From the NCBI GenBank assembly GCA_045535235.1, contig JAZSLG010000062.1:1-29904 (forward strand): a stretch of 29,904 bases of DNA, read 5' to 3'. Each line of letters starts with the position of its first letter. Within the stretch, counting starts at the first letter, position 1. The position numbers were made by a program, and so were the translations under genes. The stretch comes from Stercoripulliclostridium_A sp045535235 (GTDB lineage Bacteria > Bacillota > Clostridia > Christensenellales > DTU072). Positions 7,739 to 15,188 of the stretch are shown here, piece by piece. The notes under the pieces are model-generated. The model saw only the letters and a list, made by a program, of their open reading frames with translations. It made no database searches and had not been told where the DNA came from.

Positions 7739-8962
7739 TTAGATAATGGATTTACACTCAAGGTAATATCTTTTGTGTTCGGGTTCTCCTATGGAGAAAG
7801 CTTTTTTAGGTAAGTTTCCAACGTTTACTACGAAATTAACGAGTTCTTCATTGGGGAACTCGGGCATTACTATACCCAACCCGTCACACTCTTTGAGAGC
7901 ATCCATAAGGTGTTCTTCGTTATGTACGTATTCAACTTCCACTTGTGGATTATCTTTTAGATAACTTTCTATATAATTTTGTACTCCGCTAATGGTCAAA
8001 CTAGCCTTGGCGGGACATGATATGTACTCTACTCTATCGCCAACTATAATTTTTAGCTTGCTATCCCCTTGCAAGGACTCCTTTAGACCGCTAATAAAAT
8101 CCGGGGTTGGTTTGTATACCAATCTATGAATAGGCTTAAAATCCATACCTTCGCCATAAAGGTTAACCATCTCCACCAACATATACCTTGCCGGATGGTT
8201 TTCCTTTTCTTCATCGCTAAGAGTTGCCTTTAATTCTTCCCACATTACTTTTGCAGTTGCAATCGAGTGATTGCCGTCCCCTACTGCAAATTGAATACCT
8301 GCATCGATGCCGTACTTTGCAATTTGCACATCTTTATCAAGCAGTTTATCCAATTTATTTATTAACTCCAATGAGTTTTCAATTTTATATCCTGCAATTC
8401 TTCCGCCACCCATATTTAACTCAAAATCGTATAATTTAATTAGATTTTCCTTGTCGTGATATATGGGCTCAATGATATCCTTTTCCGGATTGTCTATTAA
8501 AATTATTGCGTGAGGTAGTTCTAACGGAGCCTTTTTTCTAATTTTAATTCTTACCGGAAGCCTCTCAACCAAAGTGCCTTCCGTTGCTCTAATTGGTACT
8601 CTAACTCTTTCCCAGTTGTATTTATCAAGGTCAATTGAAATCATAACGCCCAAGCGTTTACGACCGTTTTCTACCTCTCTTTCTACTAAAATAAAATTCT
8701 CGTACTCCTCAAATATGCCTTGCTCCAAATATGAAGCCATTTCCTTTTGGACGCCCTCTATACGTTCGTCAAGATCCCCTTTATTAAGGTAAATTTCGGG
8801 ACAAGTTAATTTTAAGGTAGAAGGACTATTTTTAACCAAATTTTCTAGCTCTTCCCAGTACTTAGGACGCGCACAAAACTGGTCGCAAGCTATCGTAGCC
8901 CATTTTTGCAAATCGACTTTTTTATTTGGAACTAAAATTTTGGGTATCCTAACGTTACTCAT
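7739..8962 (-). CDS. DUF1015 family protein (COG4198)
   Basis: A 407-residue soluble protein of the DUF1015 family. The N-terminus RIPKILVPNKKVDLQKWATI and the central VGDGNHSIATAKVMWEE, which corresponds to the family's DGxH motif, support the call. The family is reported beside serine- and amino-acid-biosynthesis genes in clostridia, and the ParB/SerK-like character of the DGxH motif has led to suggestions of a kinase-like activity; I regard that as unproven. Here it is directly upstream of aspartokinase with an 11-base gap, again an amino-acid context. Its ribosome site AGGAGT overlaps the stop codon TAG of cdaA, so its translation is likely coupled. Confidence 0.8.
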   Translation of the reverse strand: MSNVRIPKILVPNKKVDLQKWATIACDQFCARPKYWEELENLVKNSPSTLKLTCPEIYLNKGDLDERIEGVQKEMASYLEQGIFEEYENFILVEREVENGRKRLGVMISIDLDKYNWERVRVPIRATEGTLVERLPVRIKIRKKAPLELPHAIILIDNPEKDIIEPIYHDKENLIKLYDFELNMGGGRIAGYKIENSLELINKLDKLLDKDVQIAKYGIDAGIQFAVGDGNHSIATAKVMWEELKATLSDEEKENHPARYMLVEMVNLYGEGMDFKPIHRLVYKPTPDFISGLKESLQGDSKLKIIVGDRVEYISCPAKASLTISGVQNYIESYLKDNPQVEVEYVHNEEHLMDALKECDGLGIVMPEFPNEELVNFVVNVGNLPKKAFSIGEPEHKRYYLECKSII

Positions 8963-8970
8963 AAGTACTC

Positions 8971-9777
8971 CTATTTGATACTTCTAGAACGAGTTTGAGG
9001 ACTGATTTTTAGGGTTTCATGCAATATATCACGCAATCTATCTGGAGTAACAAAACGACGAAGTTCTCCGTGCTTTGCTATTGATATAATACCGGTTTCC
9101 TCCGAAACAATTATAGTAAGCATATCGGTTTCTTCGGTTATACCTATACCTGCTCTATGACGTGTTCCCAAGTTTTTAGCAACCGTTTGACTTTGTGATA
9201 ACGGAAGAAAGCAACCTGCTGCAAGCACTTTGTTACCTTTTACGATTACTGCGCCATCATGGAATTGGGTTTGGGTATTAAATATTGCCTCCAAAAGAGT
9301 ACTTGAAACCAAAGCCTCTAGCGGAACGCCCGTTTCCAAAACGTGGGTTGCTATCGAGGTAGGAGCAATAACTATAAGCGCGCCGGTTCTAGTCTTGGAC
9401 ATAGATTGACATGCTCTAATAATTTCGTCTACTGCTTTTCTTAATTCTTCGTCGGATAAATCGTTATCAACAAGCGCGTTCTTGTCGTAGTTCTTGGTTA
9501 AGTTGAAGAATGCAACCTTCAAATCCGACTGGTATACAACGGCAAGCGTTACTATCGACATAGTAACGATTAGGCCCGCGACTGCCCTTGCAATTGGTAT
9601 ATAGAACAACTCGTCCAACAATACCATAGCCAAATAGAACAGTGCTATTACCGAGTAAACGACGACTAATTTTATGCTTTTCTTCGTCATGAAGAAAGCA
9701 AAAATGATTGCTAGCAATACGATTACAGCAATCAAGTCCACGATACTTTTCAAAGTAAAACTATAAGCAAGTATCAT
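8971..9777 (-). CDS. cdaA: diadenylate cyclase CdaA
   Basis: A 268-residue enzyme that makes cyclic di-AMP from two ATP. Three N-terminal membrane helices (about 10-28, 36-55, 60-82) are followed by the DAC catalytic domain with DGA (174-176) in FHDGAVIVKG and RHR (206-208) in LGTRHRAGIG. The length and layout match Bacillus CdaA (about 273 residues). c-di-AMP controls potassium and osmolyte transport and cell-wall homeostasis. In most Firmicutes the next genes are cdaR and glmM; neither is in this window, and the flanking genes are an unknown membrane protein upstream and DUF1015 downstream. AGAGGAG precedes ATG 9777. Confidence 0.95.
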   Translation of the reverse strand: MILAYSFTLKSIVDLIAVIVLLAIIFAFFMTKKSIKLVVVYSVIALFYLAMVLLDELFYIPIARAVAGLIVTMSIVTLAVVYQSDLKVAFFNLTKNYDKNALVDNDLSDEELRKAVDEIIRACQSMSKTRTGALIVIAPTSIATHVLETGVPLEALVSSTLLEAIFNTQTQFHDGAVIVKGNKVLAAGCFLPLSQSQTVAKNLGTRHRAGIGITEETDMLTIIVSEETGIISIAKHGELRRFVTPDRLRDILHETLKISPQTRSRSIK

Positions 9778-9795
9778 TTTCTCCTCTCTTTGGAA

Positions 9796-10569
9796 TTACA
9801 AGCCGTAACCCCTAAAAATTTCGCTATCGCCACCGCCCGAAGTGGGAGGAAGGATTATTATTTTTCTTGCATCTTCTTGTTCTTTCTTTAATTTTTTGTA
9901 AACGGTAAAATAAAGAACAAGAGCGCAAATAGCTACTACCGCTACCATAACGCCCGAATATATTGCAAAACCAACGTCTATCTCTTTAGAAAACACGGTA
10001 GTAAATAGTTCTAACAACCAACTCGCACCGTTATAAACGAAATATATGAAATACAATCTATTATAACAATGGAATACGAATTTGTCGTTTAAGCATTCTT
10101 TTCTAATTCCCAAAAATACTATAGTGAAAACCAAAGTACGAAGCACGGAGAGAACTACGTCGGCACTATAATAGAAAACTGAGGGAGCCCACACGGAAAC
10201 TAATGAGTACAATCCGTAGACTAATCTTATTAGGCCGTAACCGTATCTAACGGAATTTAGAAAATACTTTTTACCACGATTGGTATATCTAGACGATACC
10301 GCCCAGCTGAATACGAATTGGGCAACGAGTTCCATTATAAGCCAATTAGCAACGAATACAATTCCGCCCACCAAATATTTAAAGCCGGGTGTAGCCGTTG
10401 CTTGATACTGAAAATCACCTGCACTTTGCAAAATGGAATTAAACTCTGCAAGCAAAGGTTCTGTATTAAGTACGCTAGGGATTGCCGAAACCAAACAACC
10501 GACAATAACTACGACGTAGCCTACCCAAGCAGGTATTCTATTTATTTTTTCAAAAATCTTTTCAATCAT
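9796..10569 (-). CDS. integral membrane protein of unknown function
   Basis: I do not recognise a family. The 257-residue protein has about six hydrophobic segments: GYVVVIVGCLVSAI near the N-terminus, GGIVFVANWLIMELVAQFVF, a Tyr-rich YGYGLIRLVYGLYSLVSVW, VLRTLVFTIVFLGI, the YFIYFVYNGASWLLEL region and VMVAVVAICALVLYF. A charged linker KKLKKEQEDARK then leads to a short cytoplasmic tail PPTSGGGDSEIFRGYGL. It lies between holA and cdaA with gaps of 8 and 18 bases, and AGGAGA precedes ATG 10569. The position beside CdaA suggests it could be a membrane partner, but no CdaR-type extracytoplasmic domain is present, so this is speculative. Confidence 0.75.
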   Translation of the reverse strand: MIEKIFEKINRIPAWVGYVVVIVGCLVSAIPSVLNTEPLLAEFNSILQSAGDFQYQATATPGFKYLVGGIVFVANWLIMELVAQFVFSWAVSSRYTNRGKKYFLNSVRYGYGLIRLVYGLYSLVSVWAPSVFYYSADVVLSVLRTLVFTIVFLGIRKECLNDKFVFHCYNRLYFIYFVYNGASWLLELFTTVFSKEIDVGFAIYSGVMVAVVAICALVLYFTVYKKLKKEQEDARKIIILPPTSGGGDSEIFRGYGL

Positions 10570-10577
10570 ATTTTCTC

Positions 10578-11573
10578 CTATTTAGCAAGAAGCTTTGCCA
10601 TTACCGTTCTAACTGCAGTCTCGTCTACCATGAGTCCACTCTTAAAATTATATTCCGCATCAACCAAATCGTCTAGGCATGATTTAAGAGTGGCTTTACC
10701 ATATCTGGATGCAGTTTCCCGTGTTCTTTTTACCGCCCATTCCTTAATTTTCAAATCCTCGGCAAGTTCTTTATCCGTCCTATTAGACAAAGCACAATGC
10801 AATAATCTGCGATATTGACTAATCAACGTTGAAAGTATTACCGAGTAATCTATTCCTTTTGCCACGAATTTATCAAAAAGTCCCATCGCCTTAACCTTAT
10901 TTTTATCAGCAAGAGCGTTAGCAAGCTCGTAAATTTCATTTTCCACGGTGTTGGCGACCATCAATTCAATCATATCGTGAGTAATAACTTGCTTAGTACC
11001 CATATAGGCTGTAATCTTTTTTAACTCATTGGATATTCTTGACATATCACGAGCGCAATATTCCACCAAGGTATATAACGCGTTGCCGTCGATTTTCTTT
11101 GGTGCTATTATTTTAGGAATATAATCACGTAGTGTAGCAAATTCCAACTTTGAGCAATCTATTTCTATAAAATATCTTGCTAAACTTAAAGGAATATTAG
11201 AATTTGATAGGATTAATATTGTATTTTCATCCAACCCCGTAACTAGTTCTTCAAAAAGTTTTTTTTCTTTATCAGAGGTTTTTGTTTCCCCTTTTGCACT
11301 TTTTTTTGATGTACCGTAACCCGAAATGGAAACGACGTTTATTCCGCCAAAGAAACCCATGGAGGTAAAAGCCGATTCAGCTTCTTCAATTGATTTTATA
11401 TCACTAAACGAGCGATAATTAAATTCTCGCTCTGACTCGGGCACTAGGGTTAGTATAGCGTTAATAACGTAGTCGCGCCAGTATAGGTCGTCCCCGGTTA
11501 ACAATAACGCGTTGCCACCCCTATTATTCAAGCTAAAATTAATGGCCTTAATAGCCGTTTGGGGTACTGCCAT
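10578..11573 (-). CDS. holA: DNA polymerase III subunit delta
   Basis: A 331-residue clamp-loader delta subunit, which opens the sliding clamp during DNA replication. The N-terminal GGNALLLTGDDLYWRDYVINAI and FTSMGFFGGINVVSISGYG segments match the ATPase-like domain I, while the helical C-terminus (FDKFVAKGIDYSVILSTLISQYRRLL and a final DETAVRTVMAKLLA) matches the collar domain. Gene order comEC-holA is conserved in Firmicutes (comEC-yqeN in Bacillus), which strengthens the call. No ribosome site lies before ATG 11573; a consensus -10 ends six bases upstream, so the transcript starting there would be leaderless. Confidence 0.92.
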   Translation of the reverse strand: MAVPQTAIKAINFSLNNRGGNALLLTGDDLYWRDYVINAILTLVPESEREFNYRSFSDIKSIEEAESAFTSMGFFGGINVVSISGYGTSKKSAKGETKTSDKEKKLFEELVTGLDENTILILSNSNIPLSLARYFIEIDCSKLEFATLRDYIPKIIAPKKIDGNALYTLVEYCARDMSRISNELKKITAYMGTKQVITHDMIELMVANTVENEIYELANALADKNKVKAMGLFDKFVAKGIDYSVILSTLISQYRRLLHCALSNRTDKELAEDLKIKEWAVKRTRETASRYGKATLKSCLDDLVDAEYNFKSGLMVDETAVRTVMAKLLAK

Positions 11574-11579
11574 AGTGTG

Positions 11580-11608
11580 ATTATACTACACTTTAATATA
11601 TTTTACAA
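11580..11608 (-). promoter_or_regulatory. promoter of the holA-cdaA-aspartokinase unit, leaderless
   Basis: On the minus strand TTGTAA (11603-11608), 17 bases, then TATAAT (11580-11585) end exactly six bases before the holA ATG. Transcription would start at or next to the A of the start codon. The -35 abuts the stop codon of comEC (11609-11611). Confidence 0.65.
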
Positions 11609-13105
11609 CTAAATTAAGAAAATTATAAGCGCGCACGTAATAAAAGATAGGAGCGAAATCACTATTTTTGAATATTTACTACCCATATAATATCGTGAAA
11701 TTATTATAAATCCCAAAGAATACAGTAATCCTGCAAGCGAAGGCATATTGAGTCCAACCGTCGCGCTAGGTATATTAGCTATTCCTGTTGAAATCGCACT
11801 AATTGCGACTATTGGAAAACCAATCGGTGTTATTAGGATGCCTAAATATGGTATTATTAATGCAAATAAAGTTAATGGCACTAATAAAAAATATACCAGT
11901 GAAGCTAGAGGTACGACTACCAAATTGGCTAGTATGAAATATATCGACACTGTACCGAAATAATAAGCGGAAATGGGAATGACAAATACGTTTGCGGAAA
12001 CAGAAACGGCTACTGCACCAAGCAATCTTTTTATCAATATGCTATCTCCACGATATATTGAAGTTATCCTATGATAGAAACAGGCTATACCGAACATGGC
12101 ACCCACACTAAGAAGAAAACTTACGGAAAACAAATCAAGTGGATTGATTACTAATAATATTATTACTGCAAGCGCCAAGCCGTTTAACTGGTCGTATCTT
12201 TTTGTTCGTATTTCCGCAAATAAAACGAGCAAACTCATTATGGAAGCTCTTACAACCCCAACTGGAAAACCGGTTAAAAGTCCATAAAGGAATAATATTA
12301 AAACAACTAAAATTACGGACTTCTTTTTTTCGACCTTTAACAAACGGAATAAATAAAATATTATCGTTGACATAAAACCAACGTGTAGTCCAGAGACGGA
12401 AAACAAGTGTGATAAGCCACTTGCTTGCATATCCTGAGAAGTATCGTAGTCTATTTGAGACCTGTCTCCTAACACGAGTGCTAACGCAATTGCACCCTCG
12501 CTACATCCCATCGTCGTTTGATATAAATTATTTACTCTATAACGAATCTTTTCAACAATCGTTTTTGGAGTTTCACCAATCTTTAATGTAGTATCGCTTT
12601 TTGAAGAGTAGATTATTTTCTTGCGGTACTTTGAAACCGAGTAACTATCAAATGGATCGAATGTTATACTTTCCAACGAGCCGAAAACAGCTACGACGTC
12701 GCCTATTTCATAATTCTCAACAGCATCTAATAATACTTTTCCATTTACTTTATCGCCAAGAAATTCTACGTCCTCCACTACGTATCTATTAATCATACCG
12801 TTGGATTTAGAAACCTCTTTTACCCTTCCCTCAAAATATACGTTTTCATATTTAACTTCATCTGTTTGAGTAGTAAAACACGTAATACTAATGGCAACGA
12901 AGCCAATTAATACGAATATCGTTGCGATTTTTAGGGTTGTGAATTTTAAGAAAAATGAAACTATTGTCAGTACTATAAAAAAGCCTAACAAAGTAAAGAA
13001 AGCAATAGCAATATTAGACGTTAGCGCACCTACGAATATACCCAAGGCTAGGCACACTGCAGATAGTACTATAGGTCTATAATTTGCTATTTTAATTGCG
13101 TTCAT
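11609..13105 (-). CDS. comEC: ComEC/Rec2 family DNA-uptake channel, no metallo-beta-lactamase domain
   Basis: A 498-residue membrane protein. N-terminal helices are followed by an OB-like extracytoplasmic segment (about 85-170: VYFEGRVKEVSK to IIYSSKS) and the Competence domain with the hallmark QASGLSHLFSVSGLHVG (about 227-243) and many membrane helices to the C-terminus. This is the channel that passes single-stranded DNA into the cell during transformation. Full-length Firmicutes ComEC is about 700-800 residues and ends in a metallo-beta-lactamase-like nuclease domain; here the frame stops after the last helices and no HxHxDH-type motif follows. The start ATG 13105 lacks a clear ribosome site and is three bases after the PHP gene stop, implying translational coupling. 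Confidence 0.9.
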   Translation of the reverse strand: MNAIKIANYRPIVLSAVCLALGIFVGALTSNIAIAFFTLLGFFIVLTIVSFFLKFTTLKIATIFVLIGFVAISITCFTTQTDEVKYENVYFEGRVKEVSKSNGMINRYVVEDVEFLGDKVNGKVLLDAVENYEIGDVVAVFGSLESITFDPFDSYSVSKYRKKIIYSSKSDTTLKIGETPKTIVEKIRYRVNNLYQTTMGCSEGAIALALVLGDRSQIDYDTSQDMQASGLSHLFSVSGLHVGFMSTIIFYLFRLLKVEKKKSVILVVLILFLYGLLTGFPVGVVRASIMSLLVLFAEIRTKRYDQLNGLALAVIILLVINPLDLFSVSFLLSVGAMFGIACFYHRITSIYRGDSILIKRLLGAVAVSVSANVFVIPISAYYFGTVSIYFILANLVVVPLASLVYFLLVPLTLFALIIPYLGILITPIGFPIVAISAISTGIANIPSATVGLNMPSLAGLLYSLGFIIISRYYMGSKYSKIVISLLSFITCALIIFLI

Positions 13106-13108
13106 TAA

Positions 13109-13822
13109 TTAATTTGATTTTATCGCTTTTTTGCCTTTTAGTATCCTGAATTTGTGGTATCTGAGTACCTCAACAAGTTCTTTCTCGTCTTTTGGTAATT
13201 TGTCAAAAATCATAGCAGAACTTACGTCGTGTGGCATATGAAAATCAGATCCGACAACCTCAAGCAGATGATTTTTCGTCTTGTAAGTCCTTGCTAAAAA
13301 GTTACGATTAATATGACGCGGATTGCCGTTATAAGTTTCTACGCCGTGCAAATAATCGGTAGATATTCTCTTGGTCCTCTCTCTAAATGGATGTGCTTGG
13401 AATATTAACCAACCATTTTTATCGGCAAGCTCTTTTAGTTCAGCATAATCCATAAATATTATTTTTATACCATACTGGCGAAACTCTTGAGGAGTGATGC
13501 CGTAAACTAAAAGCTCGGCACATTTCTTATTTAATGGTAAATTATAATGATCTTCACCAAGAGCAAATTCTACACCAAAATATATTTTAATGTCCTCTTT
13601 ATTAGCTTTCAATTTTTCATAAGAACGAAAAAATTGATCTAGTTTTTCTTCATCGGTTCCGTTAAAATAGTCATTATATAATTTCGTATTAAAGTGGTTG
13701 GTAACGATTAAAGCGTCATACCCCTTTTCTTTATAAATTTTAATAACGTCGTTAGGAGCTGTCTTTCCGCACCAACTATTTCCTTTAACGTGTAGATGCC
13801 CTTCTATCTTATATCCCTTCAT
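13109..13822 (-). CDS. PHP domain phosphoesterase
   Basis: A 237-residue member of the PHP metal-dependent phosphoesterase superfamily. Metal-binding motifs are in order: EGHLHVKG (8-15), IVTNHF, YFGVEFALGEDHYN, FQAHPFRER and VGSDFHMP. These ligands define a di- or trinuclear metal centre; substrates in the family include histidinol phosphate, nucleotides and other phosphates, so the exact reaction is open. It overlaps the upstream HAD gene by 14 bases and has AAAGGAG about 11 bases before ATG 13822 within that gene. The C-terminus is basic (GKKAIKSN). Confidence 0.85.
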   Translation of the reverse strand: MKGYKIEGHLHVKGNSWCGKTAPNDVIKIYKEKGYDALIVTNHFNTKLYNDYFNGTDEEKLDQFFRSYEKLKANKEDIKIYFGVEFALGEDHYNLPLNKKCAELLVYGITPQEFRQYGIKIIFMDYAELKELADKNGWLIFQAHPFRERTKRISTDYLHGVETYNGNPRHINRNFLARTYKTKNHLLEVVGSDFHMPHDVSSAMIFDKLPKDEKELVEVLRYHKFRILKGKKAIKSN

Positions 13823-14480
13823 TTAACAATAACTCCTTTATTTCATTTGCGCTATTAACGATATAATCTGCTCCACTATCAATCAACTCTTTTTTACTAC
13901 CATATCCGTAAGTAACACCAATAGTAGTAATACCAAATTCTTTTGCTCCTAATATATCGTATTTTCTATCCCCCACCATATATAGACTATCATTCTTTGT
14001 AACGTTAATACTAGATAGACAGTAATTAATAATATCACTTTTTGAACCTCTGGGACAATCCGCATCGTCTCCTATAATGTTGGTAAAATACTTATCTAAA
14101 CTAAAATGGTTTAATATACTCTTAGCCATAATTTCAGGTTTCGACGTAGCGACTACCAACGTTATACCATTTTCAACAAGAGCTTTAAGCAAATCCTCAA
14201 CACCATCGTAAATTCTACAATTATACATTCCACCTGACGTATAAAACTCACGATACTTTTTTACCAGCTCCCATGCATCAAAAGCATTAACGCCAAGCAA
14301 ACGCATAAAACTATCTTTTAGTGGTGGACCAATTATACTAGACAATTCTTCATCACTAAATTGACGATTACTTAATCCGTTAACGGCATACAAAAAAGAT
14401 GACGTTATGGCGGGATATGAGTCAGTTAAAGTACCGTCCAAATCAAACAATACGATTTTATTATTGGTGGAAGTAATCAT
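13809..14480 (-). CDS. HAD hydrolase, phosphoglycolate phosphatase-like
   Basis: A 223-residue HAD-superfamily phosphatase with cap type C2-like insertion of the Gph/PpaX group. Motif I is VLFDLDGTLTDS near residue 12, motif II is VVATSKP, and motif IV is YMVGDRKYDILGAKEFG. It should dephosphorylate a small phosphate such as phosphoglycolate or pyrophosphate. The start is ATG 14480, which carries no ribosome site; a -10 element ends six bases before it. A longer reading from TTG at 14531 would coincide with a TTGACA promoter-like hexamer and is rejected. It leads the HAD-PHP-ComEC unit. Confidence 0.88.
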   Translation of the reverse strand: MITSTNNKIVLFDLDGTLTDSYPAITSSFLYAVNGLSNRQFSDEELSSIIGPPLKDSFMRLLGVNAFDAWELVKKYREFYTSGGMYNCRIYDGVEDLLKALVENGITLVVATSKPEIMAKSILNHFSLDKYFTNIIGDDADCPRGSKSDIINYCLSSINVTKNDSLYMVGDRKYDILGAKEFGITTIGVTYGYGSKKELIDSGADYIVNSANEIKELLLNEGI

Positions 14481-14486
14481 ATTAAA

Positions 14487-14516
14487 ATTATACAACACTA
14501 TGTAATAGTGTTTCAA
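14487..14516 (-). promoter_or_regulatory. leaderless promoter of the HAD-PHP-comEC unit with inverted repeat
   Basis: On the minus strand TTGAAA (14511-14516), an 18-base spacer and TATAAT (14487-14492) end six bases before ATG 14480. The spacer contains the inverted repeat AACACTA-N5-TAGTGTT (14494-14500 and 14506-14512), a possible operator. Confidence 0.6.
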
Positions 14517-14578
14517 TAAATTGAATGTCAAAAAAAACTTTTAATTTTATTTTAACAAAAAAATTTTTGCACAAACTA

Positions 14579-14607
14579 TTGACAAATAGTAAATTAGGAG
14601 ATATAAT
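14579..14607 (+). promoter_or_regulatory. consensus sigma-A promoter of hsp20
   Basis: TTGACA (14579-14584), exactly 17 bases, TATAAT (14602-14607): a perfect vegetative promoter, typical for genes kept off by a strong repressor. Confidence 0.9.
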
Positions 14608-14634
14608 TTAGCAGTCAAGAGTTAAGAGTGCTAA
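14608..14634 (+). promoter_or_regulatory. CIRCE operator 1 (HrcA binding site)
   Basis: TTAGCAGTC-N9-GAGTGCTAA starts right after the -10 box. It matches the CIRCE consensus TTAGCACTC-N9-GAGTGCTAA at 17 of 18 arm positions. HrcA bound here would cover the transcription start. No hrcA gene lies in the window. Confidence 0.93.
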
Positions 14635-14657
14635 CACTCAAACGATATGAGTGCTAA
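14631..14657 (+). promoter_or_regulatory. second, overlapping CIRCE-like operator
   Basis: CTAACACTC-N9-GAGTGCTAA: the right arm is perfect and the left arm matches 7 of 9 consensus bases with the exact N9 spacing. The left arm overlaps the right arm of operator 1 by four bases, so the two operators are about 23 bases out of register. Confidence 0.7.
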
Positions 14658-14692
14658 TACTAAAACAATCTAATATGATAAAGGAGAAAATT

Positions 14693-15100
14693 ATGAGAAC
14701 GTTATCAACTAGAACTTGGAACCCATTAGGTTTTTTCAACGACACCTTTGAAAATTTTTTTACCCCCTATTATGAAAAGTTTGATTTTATGAAAACTGAT
14801 ATTATAGAAAGGGATGAAGAATTTTTGATTGAAGTTGAACTTCCCGGATATGACAAAAAAGATATTAACGTGGAATACCAAGACAAATACCTTACTATTA
14901 AAGCAGAAAGACAGGTATCTAACAATGAAAACGACAAAATTATTCGCAAGGAAAGGAACGTTAGTTGTGCCCGCAGTTACTACGTTGGCGAAATCGACGA
15001 GACCATGCTCAAAGCAAAATATGATAACGGCGTTTTGATTGTTATCATTCCAAAAGCACAACCAAAAAAGAATGAAAAGCTAGGAATCAAAATAGAATAG
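14693..15100 (+). CDS. Hsp20 small heat-shock protein
   Basis: A 135-residue alpha-crystallin-domain holdase chaperone that binds unfolding proteins without ATP. The alpha-crystallin domain spans about 35-125, with IEVELPGYDKKDINVEY and the conserved NGVLIVIIPK. The extreme C-terminus GIKIE has the I-x-I oligomerisation motif. The start is ATG 14693, six bases after AAGGAG; a longer reading from 14651 begins inside the operator. Regulation by HrcA through two CIRCE elements is strongly suggested by the promoter layout. It is transcribed alone. Confidence 0.93.
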   Translation: MRTLSTRTWNPLGFFNDTFENFFTPYYEKFDFMKTDIIERDEEFLIEVELPGYDKKDINVEYQDKYLTIKAERQVSNNENDKIIRKERNVSCARSYYVGEIDETMLKAKYDNGVLIVIIPKAQPKKNEKLGIKIE

Positions 15101-15127
15101 TTTTCCATTTTTGTTCTCTCCCTCAAA

Positions 15128-15160
15128 ACAATAAATCCGCCAAAATGGCGGATTTATTGT
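15128..15160. terminator. terminator hairpin between hsp20 and the exonuclease gene
   Basis: A perfect 15-bp stem (15128-15142 with 15146-15160; core ATCCGCC/GGCGGAT) and a small A-rich loop. The arms end in A/T-rich sequence but no long T run follows on the plus strand, so efficiency is uncertain. Confidence 0.7.
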
Positions 15161-15188
15161 ATCTATAGATACCAATTTGCTGTATTTT

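Noticed and set aside
7944..7952. Further DnaA-box-like words (TGTGGATTA here, TGTGGATAC at 29123-29131)
   Set aside because: Each has one mismatch to the consensus, is isolated and lies inside a coding region, so chance is sufficient.
10318..10818. 166-codon open frame on the plus strand
   Set aside because: It spans the ends of two well-supported minus-strand genes (membrane protein and holA), has no ribosome site or promoter and its translation resembles no family.
14494..14512. NrdR box in the HAD promoter
   Set aside because: The arms ACACTA/TAGTGT resemble the NrdR consensus but the spacing is one base too long, there is no tandem second box and no ribonucleotide reductase gene nearby; the VWA promoter repeat has a spacing four bases too long.
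14726..15061. 111-codon frame antisense to hsp20
   Set aside because: Phe/Val-rich shadow of a clear alpha-crystallin gene, with no start signals.
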